Assembly: GCA_016935955.1 (NCBI GenBank)
Contig: JAFGPY010000136.1
Location: 1 to 6,306, forward strand
Direction of reading: 5' to 3'
Source of the DNA: Planctomycetota bacterium
Lineage (GTDB): Bacteria > Planctomycetota > Phycisphaerae > FEN-1346 > JAACEH01
DNA: 6,306 nt
The notes under the pieces were generated by a model. That model saw only the letters and a list, made by a program, of their open reading frames with translations. It searched no databases and was not told where the DNA came from. The stretch's first letter is position 1. Each line of letters begins with the position of its first letter. This document shows positions 1-4,739 of this stretch, one piece after another. Position numbers and translations under genes: made by a program.

Positions 1-348
1 CTGCGGACCGTGGCCATGGTGGGCGTGGGCGGCTGCCTGTTCGGCCTGATGGCGTCGCTGGCCTTCGTCGGCGACGCCTCGTCGCGCATCGTCCAGGGCC
101 TGATCACCGGCATCGGGTTCCTCGGCGCCGGGACGATCATCAAGGAACGGTTCCGCATCGAGGGCCTGACCACGGCGGCAACCATCTGGACGGTTTCGGG
201 CGTCGGGTTGGCCACGGGCATGGGGCTGTATCCCATGGCCATCATCGCCACCATCGCGGTTCTGTTTGTGCTGACGATCTTGCGGCTGTTCGAGAGTCGC
301 CGCCGTCACGGCAACGGATCAGCCGGAGAAGATTCTCCCGAAGACTGA
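1..348 (+). CDS. MgtC/SapB family membrane protein, 5' end missing
   Basis: The frame is open from the first base (L-R-T-V-A...) and runs 115 residues to TGA, so the true start lies outside the window; the GTG at 10 is probably just an internal valine codon. The visible part carries the family core: an LRT segment opening a helix, D-x-S-S-R-I at residues 25-30, G-I-G-F-L-G-A-G at 37-44, then a short polar stretch and G-L-T-T-A-A-T at 55-61, followed by helices at about 62-77 and 79-97. The protein ends in a short charged cytosolic tail (RRR, then acidic residues) and lacks the long C-terminal domain of Salmonella MgtC. MgtC-like inner-membrane proteins are linked to growth at low magnesium and to modulation of the F-type ATPase in pathogens; in environmental bacteria the role is usually unknown. 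Family assignment is firm, function is not. Confidence 0.9.
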   Translation: MRTVAMVGVGGCLFGLMASLAFVGDASSRIVQGLITGIGFLGAGTIIKERFRIEGLTTAATIWTVSGVGLATGMGLYPMAIIATIAVLFVLTILRLFESRRRHGNGSAGEDSPED

Positions 349-357
349 GAAGGCCAG

Positions 358-467
358 AGGGTGCCATCTGCTCGCAGAAGCGTGCCGGCCCCTGACCTTC
401 TTCATGCGGAATCCCACATGGCGGCTTGTTGTTGGTGCCCAGGCGCCCGGCCGCGGACGGCATTCAA
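358..467 (+). repeat. GTGCCA-type composite intergenic repeat, copy 1
   Basis: The module starts with GGGTGCCA (359-366) and a small TCTGC-TC-GCAGA stem (367-378). It contains GCAGAAGCGTGCCGGC (374-389), a CATGGC (418-423) and CCCAGGCGCCCGGC (438-451). The 16-base and 14-base blocks recur exactly, in the same order, at 2147-2162 and 2254-2267 in the spacer after the lipoprotein gene. The shared blocks are separated by unlike sequence, so the two copies are diverged or mosaic. No reading frame in it looks coding. Confidence 0.6.
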
Positions 468-492
468 CAAGCCCGCGGCACTGCCGCGGGAT
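468..492 (+). repeat. 25-base palindromic repeat, copy 1
   Basis: CAAG, then the 9-base arm CCCGCGGCA (472-480), one centre base C, then the exact complement arm TGCCGCGGG (482-490), then AT. The same frame CAAG-CCCGC-x-GCA-n-TGC-x'-GCGGG-AT is found inverted at 515-539 and again at 3907-3931. The variable sixth arm base is G here and its partner is C. Confidence 0.8.
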
Positions 493-514
493 CGAACGGT
501 CGGTGGCGCGCCGT

Positions 515-539
515 ATCCCGCCGCAATGCGGCGGGCTTG
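515..539 (-). repeat. 25-base palindromic repeat, copy 2 (inverted)
   Basis: On the minus strand this reads CAAG, CCCGCCGCA, T, TGCGGCGGG, AT. Arms lie at 517-525 and 527-535 and pair perfectly. It differs from copy 1 at both members of one base pair (C with G instead of G with C) and at the centre base, so pairing is kept. It faces copy 1 across 22 bases, so the two could also pair with each other over 25 bases with three mismatches. Confidence 0.8.
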
Positions 540-565
540 TGCGCGCGACGTGGTGCAGGGTGGGC

Positions 566-603
566 GCGTCGCATCCACACGGAGCACTTGTGCGTGGCGA
601 CGC
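566..603. repeat. Imperfect stem beside the minus-strand stop codon
   Basis: GCGTCGC (566-572) pairs exactly with GCGACGC (597-603) around a 24-base loop. It sits one base beyond the stop of the minus-strand VTT gene. It could protect or end that mRNA, but no T-run follows on the minus strand, so it is not called a terminator. Confidence 0.35.
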
Positions 604-604
604 A

Positions 605-1243
605 CTAGGCCGACTTCGTCTTCCGCCGCAGGACGATCGCCACCGGAATCCAGAGCAGCATCGGGATGAAGAACGACAGCGCGAGGAACTGCAGCGGCTC
701 TTCCTTCATGCGACCCACCGCGCCGAGATAGGCAAAGGCCAGCGCGAACGGCAACGAGCCGACGGCGCTGGCCGCCAGGAACCGTCCGAAGGGCATGCGG
801 CTCATGCCGGCCAGGCAGCAGACCGCCTCGGCCAGCATCGGCACCGGCCGCGCGCAGGCCACCGCAAACGAGCCCCAGCGGGAGAAGAAGCTGCGCGTGC
901 GGTCGAGGTCGTCCTGCCCGGCGATGCGCACGGCGGCACGGTGCCCGAGCAGCCTCGACAGCCAGTAGGCGACCGCCGACGAGACCAGGCAGGCCGCGGT
1001 CCCGATCAGTCCGCCGGCGACCGTTCCGTAGGTCTGGCCGTACCAGTTCATGATCGCCGACGAGGGGACCGGCAGCACCAGGTCGGCGATCATCAGGCCG
1101 AAGCCGATCGGCACAGCCCACGCGCGGTAGCGGTCGAAGAACGCGACCGTCTCGTTCGGATCGAAGAAGCGGTGCCCGCCCAGCAGCAGGAACGAGGCCA
1201 GCATCACCATGAACACCAGCAGGATCAGACCCAGCAGCCGCAT
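605..1243 (-). CDS. TVP38/TMEM64 family (VTT domain) membrane protein
   Basis: This 212-residue protein is predicted to sit in the inner membrane. It opens with a hydrophobic helix (residues 3-22). The VTT/SNARE-associated core follows: P-V-P-S-S at 58-62 in a re-entrant-like segment, G-Q-T-Y-G at 69-73, a small-residue helix ending in Y-W-L-S-R-L-L-G (93-100), then F-F-S-R-W-G (119-124), R-P-V-P-M-L-A-E (132-139), A-G-M (145-147), P-F-G-R-F (151-155), G-S-L-P (162-165) and Y-L-G (172-174). A last helix (185-204) ends in RRKTK, a cytosolic tail. The ATG is supported by GGAGAG (complement of 1251-1256) seven bases upstream. Relatives such as DedA and TVP38 are linked to lipid flipping and membrane homeostasis; the substrate cannot be read from sequence. 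Length is normal for the family. It is transcribed away from the lipoprotein gene. Confidence 0.88.
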   Translation of the reverse strand: MRLLGLILLVFMVMLASFLLLGGHRFFDPNETVAFFDRYRAWAVPIGFGLMIADLVLPVPSSAIMNWYGQTYGTVAGGLIGTAACLVSSAVAYWLSRLLGHRAAVRIAGQDDLDRTRSFFSRWGSFAVACARPVPMLAEAVCCLAGMSRMPFGRFLAASAVGSLPFALAFAYLGAVGRMKEEPLQFLALSFFIPMLLWIPVAIVLRRKTKSA

Positions 1244-1285
1244 TCAGTCGCTCTCCGTTCAGACGTTTCGTGCAGATTTGCGGCC

Positions 1286-1314
1286 ATTATACGCCGCCGC
1301 TTCGTTGCGGGCCA
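1286..1314 (-). promoter_or_regulatory. Candidate sigma70-type promoter for the VTT gene
   Basis: On the minus strand a perfect TATAAT (complement of 1286-1291) lies 17 bases downstream of TGGCCC (complement of 1309-1314; three of six matches to TTGACA). It would start transcription near 1279, giving a leader of about 36 bases. The -10 is convincing in such GC-rich DNA; the -35 is weak. Confidence 0.5.
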
Positions 1315-1345
1315 CCATCTGTCGGCCCGCCGCGCCGCTTGCCGG

Positions 1346-1374
1346 TTGACAACGTTCGCCGCCGGCCGTAAAGT
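1346..1374 (+). promoter_or_regulatory. Candidate sigma70-type promoter for the lipoprotein gene
   Basis: A perfect TTGACA (1346-1351) is followed after exactly 17 bases by TAAAGT (1369-1374; four of six matches). Transcription would start near 1381, about 40 bases before the ATG at 1420. It lies back to back with the minus-strand TATAAT promoter, so this 176-base gap is a divergent control region. Confidence 0.6.
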
Positions 1375-1419
1375 GAGCGCACCATTGAAGCTCCACCCTT
1401 ATCCCGAGGATGCCGTTTG

Positions 1420-2055
1420 ATGAAACAGTCCTGGACACTGATCGTTTCGGCGGTCGCGCTGCTTATCGCCTCGGCCGGTTGCTCGCCGGATCCGCTGACG
1501 CCCGACGAGCGGCTGCAACGGGCCCTGCACGAGAACCGCAACCTGCAACTGGAGCGGCAGGAGCTGGCCCGTCGAATCGCCGAACTGGCCGGCGGGCAGA
1601 CCACGATGTCGCCGCAGCAGGGCGTCGACCGTCTCGACGGCGGGCAGGCCCTGCTGGACGATCCGTTCCGGGCGGTGAAGGTCGAATTCAGCCGCATCAC
1701 GGGCGGGCTCGACACCGACGGCAAACCGGGCGACGAGGGCGTGCGGGTCGTCCTGTTGCCCATGGACAAGGACGACGACGTCGTCAAGCGGGCCGGGTCC
1801 GTGGAGATCGACCTGTTCGATCTGGCGGCGACCGACGGCAACCAGCGGGTCGGCCACTGGGACTTCACGATCGACCAGGCGGCCCACGAGTGGGTGAGCG
1901 GGTTCGGCGCCAGCAGCTACTCGTTCGAGTTGACGTGGCCCGGCGGCCGACAGCCGCAGCACCGCGATCTCACGGTTGTCGTCCACTTCAAGACGCTTGA
2001 CGGTCGCGTGCTCATGGCCCAGCGGGGCGTCCGGGTTCGCCTCCCGGGCGACTGA
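1420..2055 (+). CDS. Probable lipoprotein, planctomycete-type, function unknown
   Basis: The 211-residue protein starts at ATG 1420, with GAGGA (1406-1410) nine bases upstream; a TTG one codon earlier is a less likely start. It has a lipoprotein signal: K at residue 3, a hydrophobic run 6-18, and A-S-A-G-C with the cysteine at 21, which fits a relaxed lipobox although leucine is absent at -3. Residues 28-57 are charged and heptad-like, probably a short coiled coil. A folded domain follows from about 85: V-K-V-E-F-S-R-I-T-G-G, D-x-D-G-K-P-G-D-E-G-V at 98-108, alternating beta-like stretches, G-H-W-D-F at 145-149, and a C-terminal K-T-L-D-G-R-V-L. I have the impression that related proteins are common in Planctomycetota and unnamed. 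It is likely anchored in a membrane facing the periplasm. No catalytic motif is visible, so a structural or binding role is only a guess. Confidence 0.82.
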   Translation: MKQSWTLIVSAVALLIASAGCSPDPLTPDERLQRALHENRNLQLERQELARRIAELAGGQTTMSPQQGVDRLDGGQALLDDPFRAVKVEFSRITGGLDTDGKPGDEGVRVVLLPMDKDDDVVKRAGSVEIDLFDLAATDGNQRVGHWDFTIDQAAHEWVSGFGASSYSFELTWPGGRQPQHRDLTVVVHFKTLDGRVLMAQRGVRVRLPGD

Positions 2056-2305
2056 GCGTCGGCGGGGTCCATTGTAGGATTTCGCATGAAGAGAGCCGGG
2101 GGGTGCCACGCTTCTGCTTGTCGTAGACCCCGAGCGAAGCCGAGGGGCAGAAGCGTGCCGGCTGGCAATGACCCGTGAGAGGTAGGGCGGGTCCCCCGGA
2201 CCCACGCGACGAAGGCCGACAGGGCTTCGACATGGCCGCAAGCGGCCATGGCACCCAGGCGCCCGGCTGCGGGTTCCACAACACGCGACACAAGGTGCTC
2301 ATGCC
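2056..2305. other. Repeat-rich spacer before the membrane-protein cluster
   Basis: I see no gene here. The spacer holds the second copy of the GTGCCA composite repeat, with three separate stems (2107-2157, 2189-2203, 2231-2250). No convincing promoter for the genes beginning at 2306 is visible; CTGAGC-N17-TAGGAT ending at 2080 is the nearest thing and is weak. Confidence 0.6.
2099..2270 (+). repeat. GTGCCA-type composite intergenic repeat, copy 2
   Basis: GGGGGTGCCACGCTT (2099-2113) opens a stem in which CACGCTTCTGC (2107-2117) pairs exactly with GCAGAAGCGTG (2147-2157). GGGTCC-CCC-GGACCC follows (2189-2203), then CATGGCCGC-AA-GCGGCCATG (2231-2250), then CCCAGGCGCCCGGC (2254-2267). Blocks 2147-2162 and 2254-2267 are identical to 374-389 and 438-451. 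The opening block matches 6274-6288 at 14 of 15 bases. CCATGGCACCCA (2246-2257) recurs inverted at 6249-6260. Confidence 0.65.
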
Positions 2306-2869
2306 ATGACGCCACGGCTGAAGGCCTTCCTGCACTCTCCGTTCAAGCTGACCCTGGCCTCGCACCTGCTGGTCTCGCTGGCCACGGGTGTCGTGCTGAT
2401 CTCGCTGGAACTCGGCCGCAACAGTACTCCGGGCAGCACCTGGCGCGTCAGCGGCGCGGCCGAGCTGTTCCGTCCCGTGTACAACCATCCGGACTTCTTC
2501 CTGTGGCTGCTGGTGGCGCCGCCGGCGTTGCTGATGATTCTGAGCCTGGTCATCGGCCTGGTCTTCGGTCGCTGGGGATTGCCGGGCCACCTCCAGGGCC
2601 GCGCCGTCTACTGCGTGCCTGTGCTCTCAGTGCTCTACGTGCTGGCCGGCACGATCATCATGACGCCGATCGGCGGGCTGACTCTGAAGGACGCGCCGCG
2701 GATGGTCGCCGACCTGTTCGGCAGCACATCCGGCCTAGTGTCGCTGGGCCTCTATGCCGCCCTGATGACCACGGGCGTCGGTCTCGGCTGGGCTGCGGCC
2801 CTGGCCGTCACTCACCACCAGCGCAAGAGCGGCAAGTGGGAGACCATCGGCTACGTCGAACGGCCGTAG
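2306..2869 (+). CDS. Unrecognised four-helix membrane protein A
   Basis: I do not recognise this 187-residue protein. Four hydrophobic segments are visible, at about residues 16-36, 64-88, 101-121 and 143-169, with a polar loop (38-62) between the first two. The C-terminus is cytosolic-looking: R-K-S-G-K-W-E-T-I at 173-181. The last helix has glycines at 157 and 161, and G176-K177-W178-E179 follows at a fixed distance. The same spacing is found in the proteins encoded at 2898-3440 and 5507-6013. The start is the ATG at 2306, with AAGGTG (2292-2297) eight bases upstream; the ATG at 2301 is out of frame. It is followed after 28 bases by the next gene in the same direction, so co-transcription is likely. 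No enzymatic or transport motif is seen. Confidence 0.75.
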   Translation: MTPRLKAFLHSPFKLTLASHLLVSLATGVVLISLELGRNSTPGSTWRVSGAAELFRPVYNHPDFFLWLLVAPPALLMILSLVIGLVFGRWGLPGHLQGRAVYCVPVLSVLYVLAGTIIMTPIGGLTLKDAPRMVADLFGSTSGLVSLGLYAALMTTGVGLGWAAALAVTHHQRKSGKWETIGYVERP

Positions 2870-2897
2870 CACCCTGTCGCCGGAGGAATCGCCGCCC

Positions 2898-3440
2898 ATG
2901 CTTCGCCTGCTCGGCAAACATCCTTACCTTTCCCTGGCGGTGCTGATGGCGGTCTCTCCGGCCGTCATGCTGCCGCTCCTCGCCTTTGTGCTGAAGTCGA
3001 ACACCGGTCTTGGTTTCATCAAATGGTTCGACCTTGCATGGTATGCCCTCTGCCCGGCGGCGGTGTTCCTTGGATGCTTCATGGTGTCGCTGGCTCGTCG
3101 CCGGGGCGGCAGGAGGGTCTTCCCGCTTCTGCTGGCCTCGCCCGGCCTTGTTCTCCTGCACGATGAACTGATGATCCTCGCACTCGCCTGCAGCGACGCA
3201 TACGACGACAGCGGGGGACGATTCTTCGCCGAAGTGTTCAATACTGTCCGGCGTATCAATCTCCAGGAGTCCGACTTCCAGCTCGGCCTGATTCTGGCTG
3301 TGGTCGGTGCGGTCGCAGGGACTCTTGCCGGCTCGGCCGTGGCTGCATGGCTCATTCGTTCCGGACGCTGGGAAACCATCACGCCCGTGGACCTGCGGCC
3401 GCAAGCGACTTCGCTGCACGAATCCGGTGACCGCCGATGA
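2898..3440 (+). CDS. Unrecognised four-helix membrane protein B
   Basis: This 180-residue protein is not a family I can name. It begins with a short basic stretch and G-K-H-P (residues 6-9), then hydrophobic segments at about 10-33, 43-66, 75-98 and 129-152, with R-R-R-G-G-R-R at 67-73 as a cytosolic loop and an acidic loop at 99-128. The last helix has glycines at 137 and 141 and leads to R-S-G-R-W-E-T-I at 154-161, the terminal pattern shared with proteins A and C. The G-K-H-P start resembles G-E-H-P in protein C. GGAGGA (2882-2887) lies ten bases before the ATG. The stop overlaps the next start as ATGA, which implies translational coupling with the DUF2752 gene. Its codon use looks less GC-biased at third positions than its neighbours; this is an eye estimate. 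Confidence 0.75.
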   Translation: MLRLLGKHPYLSLAVLMAVSPAVMLPLLAFVLKSNTGLGFIKWFDLAWYALCPAAVFLGCFMVSLARRRGGRRVFPLLLASPGLVLLHDELMILALACSDAYDDSGGRFFAEVFNTVRRINLQESDFQLGLILAVVGAVAGTLAGSAVAAWLIRSGRWETITPVDLRPQATSLHESGDRR

Positions 3441-3847
3441 AGCTGAGCCTCGTCAAAGCCTCCCGCTTGCCGCACGTGCCGTGGTGGGCCGTCGCGATAA
3501 TCGTTCTCTGGCTGATCCTGGTCGGCGGCACGGAGATCGCCCAGCACTATGCCCACGTTGACGTGTCGCTCTGCGCCTTCAAGCGGCTGACGGGGTTGCC
3601 GTGTCCCAGTTGCGGATCGACGCGCGCCGCCGAGTCGCTGCTGGCCGGCCACCCGGTGCGGGCCTGGCTCTACAATCCGCTGATCTCGACGGTCGTGGCC
3701 ATGGCCGGCGCCGTCCTGGGGGTTCGCCTCGTTGCCGCGCGGGCCGTGCGACTCGACATGTCGCAACGGGAGATCCACGCGGCCACGCTGCTGCTGATCG
3801 CCCTGGTCCTGATCAACTGGGCCTACCTGATTGTCCGGGGATGTTGA
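3437..3847 (+). CDS. DUF2752 family membrane protein
   Basis: The 136-residue protein carries the DUF2752 signature: L-T-G-L-P-C-P-S-C-G-S-T-R-A at residues 51-64, with the C-P-x-C pair at 56 and 59, followed by a leucine-rich G-H-P-V-R-A-W-x-x-N-P stretch (71-81). Three hydrophobic segments lie at about 16-31, 82-103 and 115-133, so it is an inner-membrane protein with the cysteine motif beside a helix. The cysteine pair could bind metal or form a disulphide; neither has been shown to my knowledge, and the family has no assigned function. Its ATG overlaps the stop of protein B by four bases (ATGA), and GGTGA (3426-3430) offers a modest ribosome site. The tight coupling argues that B and this protein are made in fixed ratio and may act together. 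It ends in a lone terminal cysteine. Confidence 0.88.
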   Translation: MKLSLVKASRLPHVPWWAVAIIVLWLILVGGTEIAQHYAHVDVSLCAFKRLTGLPCPSCGSTRAAESLLAGHPVRAWLYNPLISTVVAMAGAVLGVRLVAARAVRLDMSQREIHAATLLLIALVLINWAYLIVRGC

Positions 3848-3865
3848 TCCCGGGGAGTTGCTACC

Positions 3866-3886
3866 CCTCGCCCTCGACGGGAGAGG
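3866..3886. repeat. Stem 19 bases after the DUF2752 stop
   Basis: CCTCGCCC (3866-3873) pairs with GGGAGAGG (3879-3886) with one mismatch around a five-base loop. Its position just after the stop would suit mRNA 3'-end protection, but a related motif lies inverted at 4038-4060, so it is more simply an interspersed repeat. Confidence 0.4.
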
Positions 3887-3906
3887 ATAGCGGTCCGCAA
3901 GACGTG

Positions 3907-3931
3907 CAAGCCCGCTGCACTGCAGCGGGAT
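3907..3931 (+). repeat. 25-base palindromic repeat, copy 3
   Basis: CAAG, CCCGCTGCA (3911-3919), C, TGCAGCGGG (3921-3929), AT. The arms are perfect complements. Compared with the copies at 468-492 and 515-539, the variable arm position is T paired with A, so all three copies differ here and all still pair. Copies 2 (read on the minus strand) and 3 also share the flanking ATACG. Confidence 0.8.
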
Positions 3932-3955
3932 ACGACATGCCGGGAACCGCTGGAT

Positions 3956-3974
3956 CCCCCGGCCATGCCGGAGG
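3956..3974. repeat. Short stem CCCCCGGC-CAT-GCCGGAGG
   Basis: Eight-base arms (3956-3963 and 3967-3974) pair with one mismatch around a three-base loop. It is one of a run of stems in this spacer; no role can be assigned. Confidence 0.35.
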
Positions 3975-4037
3975 CTTGTGGATGGCGCAGCGGCGAGAGC
4001 ACTTCGCGCGAAACCCCCCTCTGTTGCCTGACCGAGG

Positions 4038-4055
4038 CCCCTCCCGGTCGAGGGG
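4038..4055. repeat. Short stem CCCCTC-CCGGTC-GAGGGG
   Basis: Six-base perfect arms (4038-4043 and 4050-4055) surround a six-base loop. Read on the minus strand, 4038-4060 resembles 3867-3886 with small insertions, so this is likely a second, inverted copy of that stem. Confidence 0.35.
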
Positions 4056-4094
4056 GCGAGCCGCCCTTGACCATCAGCGATCCCCGTACAACGA

Positions 4095-4114
4095 GGGTCG
4101 CTCGCGAGCGACCC
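4095..4114. repeat. Perfect 20-base palindrome
   Basis: GGGTCGCTCGCGAGCGACCC is its own reverse complement over all 20 bases. It is flanked by GTACAACGA on the left and CTACAACC on the right. It could be a two-fold protein-binding site or an interspersed repeat; it lies about 50 bases upstream of the redoxin promoter. Confidence 0.7.
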
Positions 4115-4165
4115 CTACAACCGCAATCTGTCGGTTCGACTCGGATTTTTCATCGGTCGCGCCTC

Positions 4166-4194
4166 TTGAAGTGCGGCCCGGCTCGCGGTAGACT
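4166..4194 (+). promoter_or_regulatory. Candidate sigma70-type promoter for the redoxin-nrdG pair
   Basis: TTGAAG (4166-4171) and TAGACT (4189-4194) are exactly 17 bases apart; each matches consensus at four positions. The form is like the lipoprotein promoter at 1346-1374. Transcription would begin near 4201, leaving a leader of about 158 bases. No NrdR-box-like sequence was recognised nearby. Confidence 0.55.
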
Positions 4195-4212
4195 GCGCCT
4201 GGTTTGCCGTCG

Positions 4213-4246
4213 GCCGGGTCCGATCGATGGAGCGGTCGAACCCGGC
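4213..4246 (+). promoter_or_regulatory. Strong hairpin in the redoxin leader
   Basis: GCCGGGT (4213-4219) pairs with ACCCGGC (4240-4246); after a C/A mismatch, CGATCG (4221-4226) pairs with CGGTCG (4233-4238) through one G-U, closing a six-base loop ATGGAG. Outer bases GTCG (4209-4212) can also pair with CGAC (4252-4255) across a bulge. The stem begins about 12 bases after the predicted transcript start. It could be an mRNA-stabilising 5' stem or part of a control element; it matches no riboswitch I know. Confidence 0.5.
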
Positions 4247-4358
4247 GGCGGCGACCTTTCATCCCGCGGCGCCCGGATGTTGCGGCGGCCGTCGCCAATC
4301 GATGGTGTTCGCGCTGAACCTTCATCCTTCGGTGGTTGTGCCCCCAGGAGGCTCGCCT

Positions 4359-4640
4359 ATGAAAATCGACGTCTACGGGAAGCCCGGTTGTGCCAAGTGC
4401 GAGAGCACCAAAGCCAAGCTCTCGCACTGTCTGAAGAAATGGGCCGTCGAGGACTCCGTGGTGCTGGAGTTCGTCGACATGGATACGCCCGACGGGCTGG
4501 CCCGCGGGGCCTTCAACGATGTCTTCGACATCATTCCCGTGACGATCGTCAGTGGCGACCAGGACCAGCCGCTCGGCCGCTGGGAAGGCACCGTGCCGCC
4601 CAGCCAGGACGTGGCCCGGGCCCTGGGCCTCGAAGACTGA
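4359..4640 (+). CDS. Glutaredoxin/NrdH-like thioredoxin-fold redoxin
   Basis: A 93-residue small redox protein. The thioredoxin-fold order is clear: strand K-I-D-V-Y-G-K-P-G, then the active site C-A-K-C at residues 11-14, a helix rich in lysine, a strand V-V-L-E-F-V-D-M-D (34-42), and the cis-proline loop D-I-I-P-V-T-I at 57-63, which positions the substrate thiol. Known relatives reduce disulphides, including in ribonucleotide reductase. The start at ATG 4359 is fixed by an ideal AGGAGG (4346-4351) seven bases upstream; an in-frame ATG at 4227 would add 44 unrelated residues and lacks this site. The nrdG gene follows after 99 bases on the same strand, so this redoxin probably serves as electron donor to a class III reductase. 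An extra cysteine lies at 24. A role as a general glutaredoxin cannot be excluded. Confidence 0.85.
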   Translation: MKIDVYGKPGCAKCESTKAKLSHCLKKWAVEDSVVLEFVDMDTPDGLARGAFNDVFDIIPVTIVSGDQDQPLGRWEGTVPPSQDVARALGLED

Positions 4641-4739
4641 CGGCGCCGACGCTCCGACCGCCAGTTTTGCGGCAAGACCGTGCGGACGACCGGTTGTATC
4701 TTTGCCGCGCCTGTCCGCGCTTGGAGTGTGCCTCAACCT

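Larger units (their letters stand above)
349..604. other. Repeat-rich spacer between convergent genes
   Basis: No credible gene is seen in these 256 bases, which separate the stop of the MgtC-like gene from the stop of the minus-strand VTT gene. The spacer is nearly filled by repeats: a GTGCCA-type composite element (about 358-467), two 25-base palindromes in opposite orientation (468-492 and 515-539) and an imperfect stem next to the minus-strand stop (566-603). Being between two convergent 3' ends, the stems could limit read-through both ways, but none has a T-tract. Confidence 0.7.
3848..4165. other. Repeat-rich spacer after the DUF2752 gene
   Basis: I see no gene in these 318 bases. They hold at least five short stems: 3866-3886, 3907-3931, 3956-3974, 4038-4055 and 4095-4114. 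The first and fourth look like inverted copies of one motif (CTCGCC, CTCGAC, GGGAG). None is followed by a T-run. The open frames here are compositionally odd, arginine- and proline-rich, and lack ribosome sites. Confidence 0.65.

Noticed and set aside
468..539. CRISPR array or bidirectional terminator
   Set aside because: The two units are inverted, not direct, with no set of spacers, and neither is followed by a T-run. They recur far away at 3907-3931, so an interspersed repeat fits better.
404..1420. 338-residue open frame on the plus strand
   Set aside because: It is the shadow of the VTT gene, whose motifs and ribosome site are clear. The translation is rich in R, E, Q and H with no recognisable domain.
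1399..2241. 280-residue minus-strand frame across the lipoprotein gene
   Set aside because: Antisense to a gene with signal peptide, ribosome site and promoter; no domain is visible in it.
4227..4358. N-terminal extension of the redoxin from ATG 4227
   Set aside because: The extra 44 residues resemble no thioredoxin-fold part, and AGGAGG stands ideally before ATG 4359. The stretch is better explained as leader.
4674..4702. Internal promoter between the redoxin and nrdG genes (AAGACC-N17-TATCTT)
   Set aside because: The -35 matches at only three positions and there is no extended -10. Co-transcription from 4166-4194 explains the layout as well.
4680..4739. GTG 4680 as the start of nrdG
   Set aside because: No ribosome site precedes it and the added 20 residues are not NrdG-like. 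ATG 4740 has at least GGAG upstream, though far.
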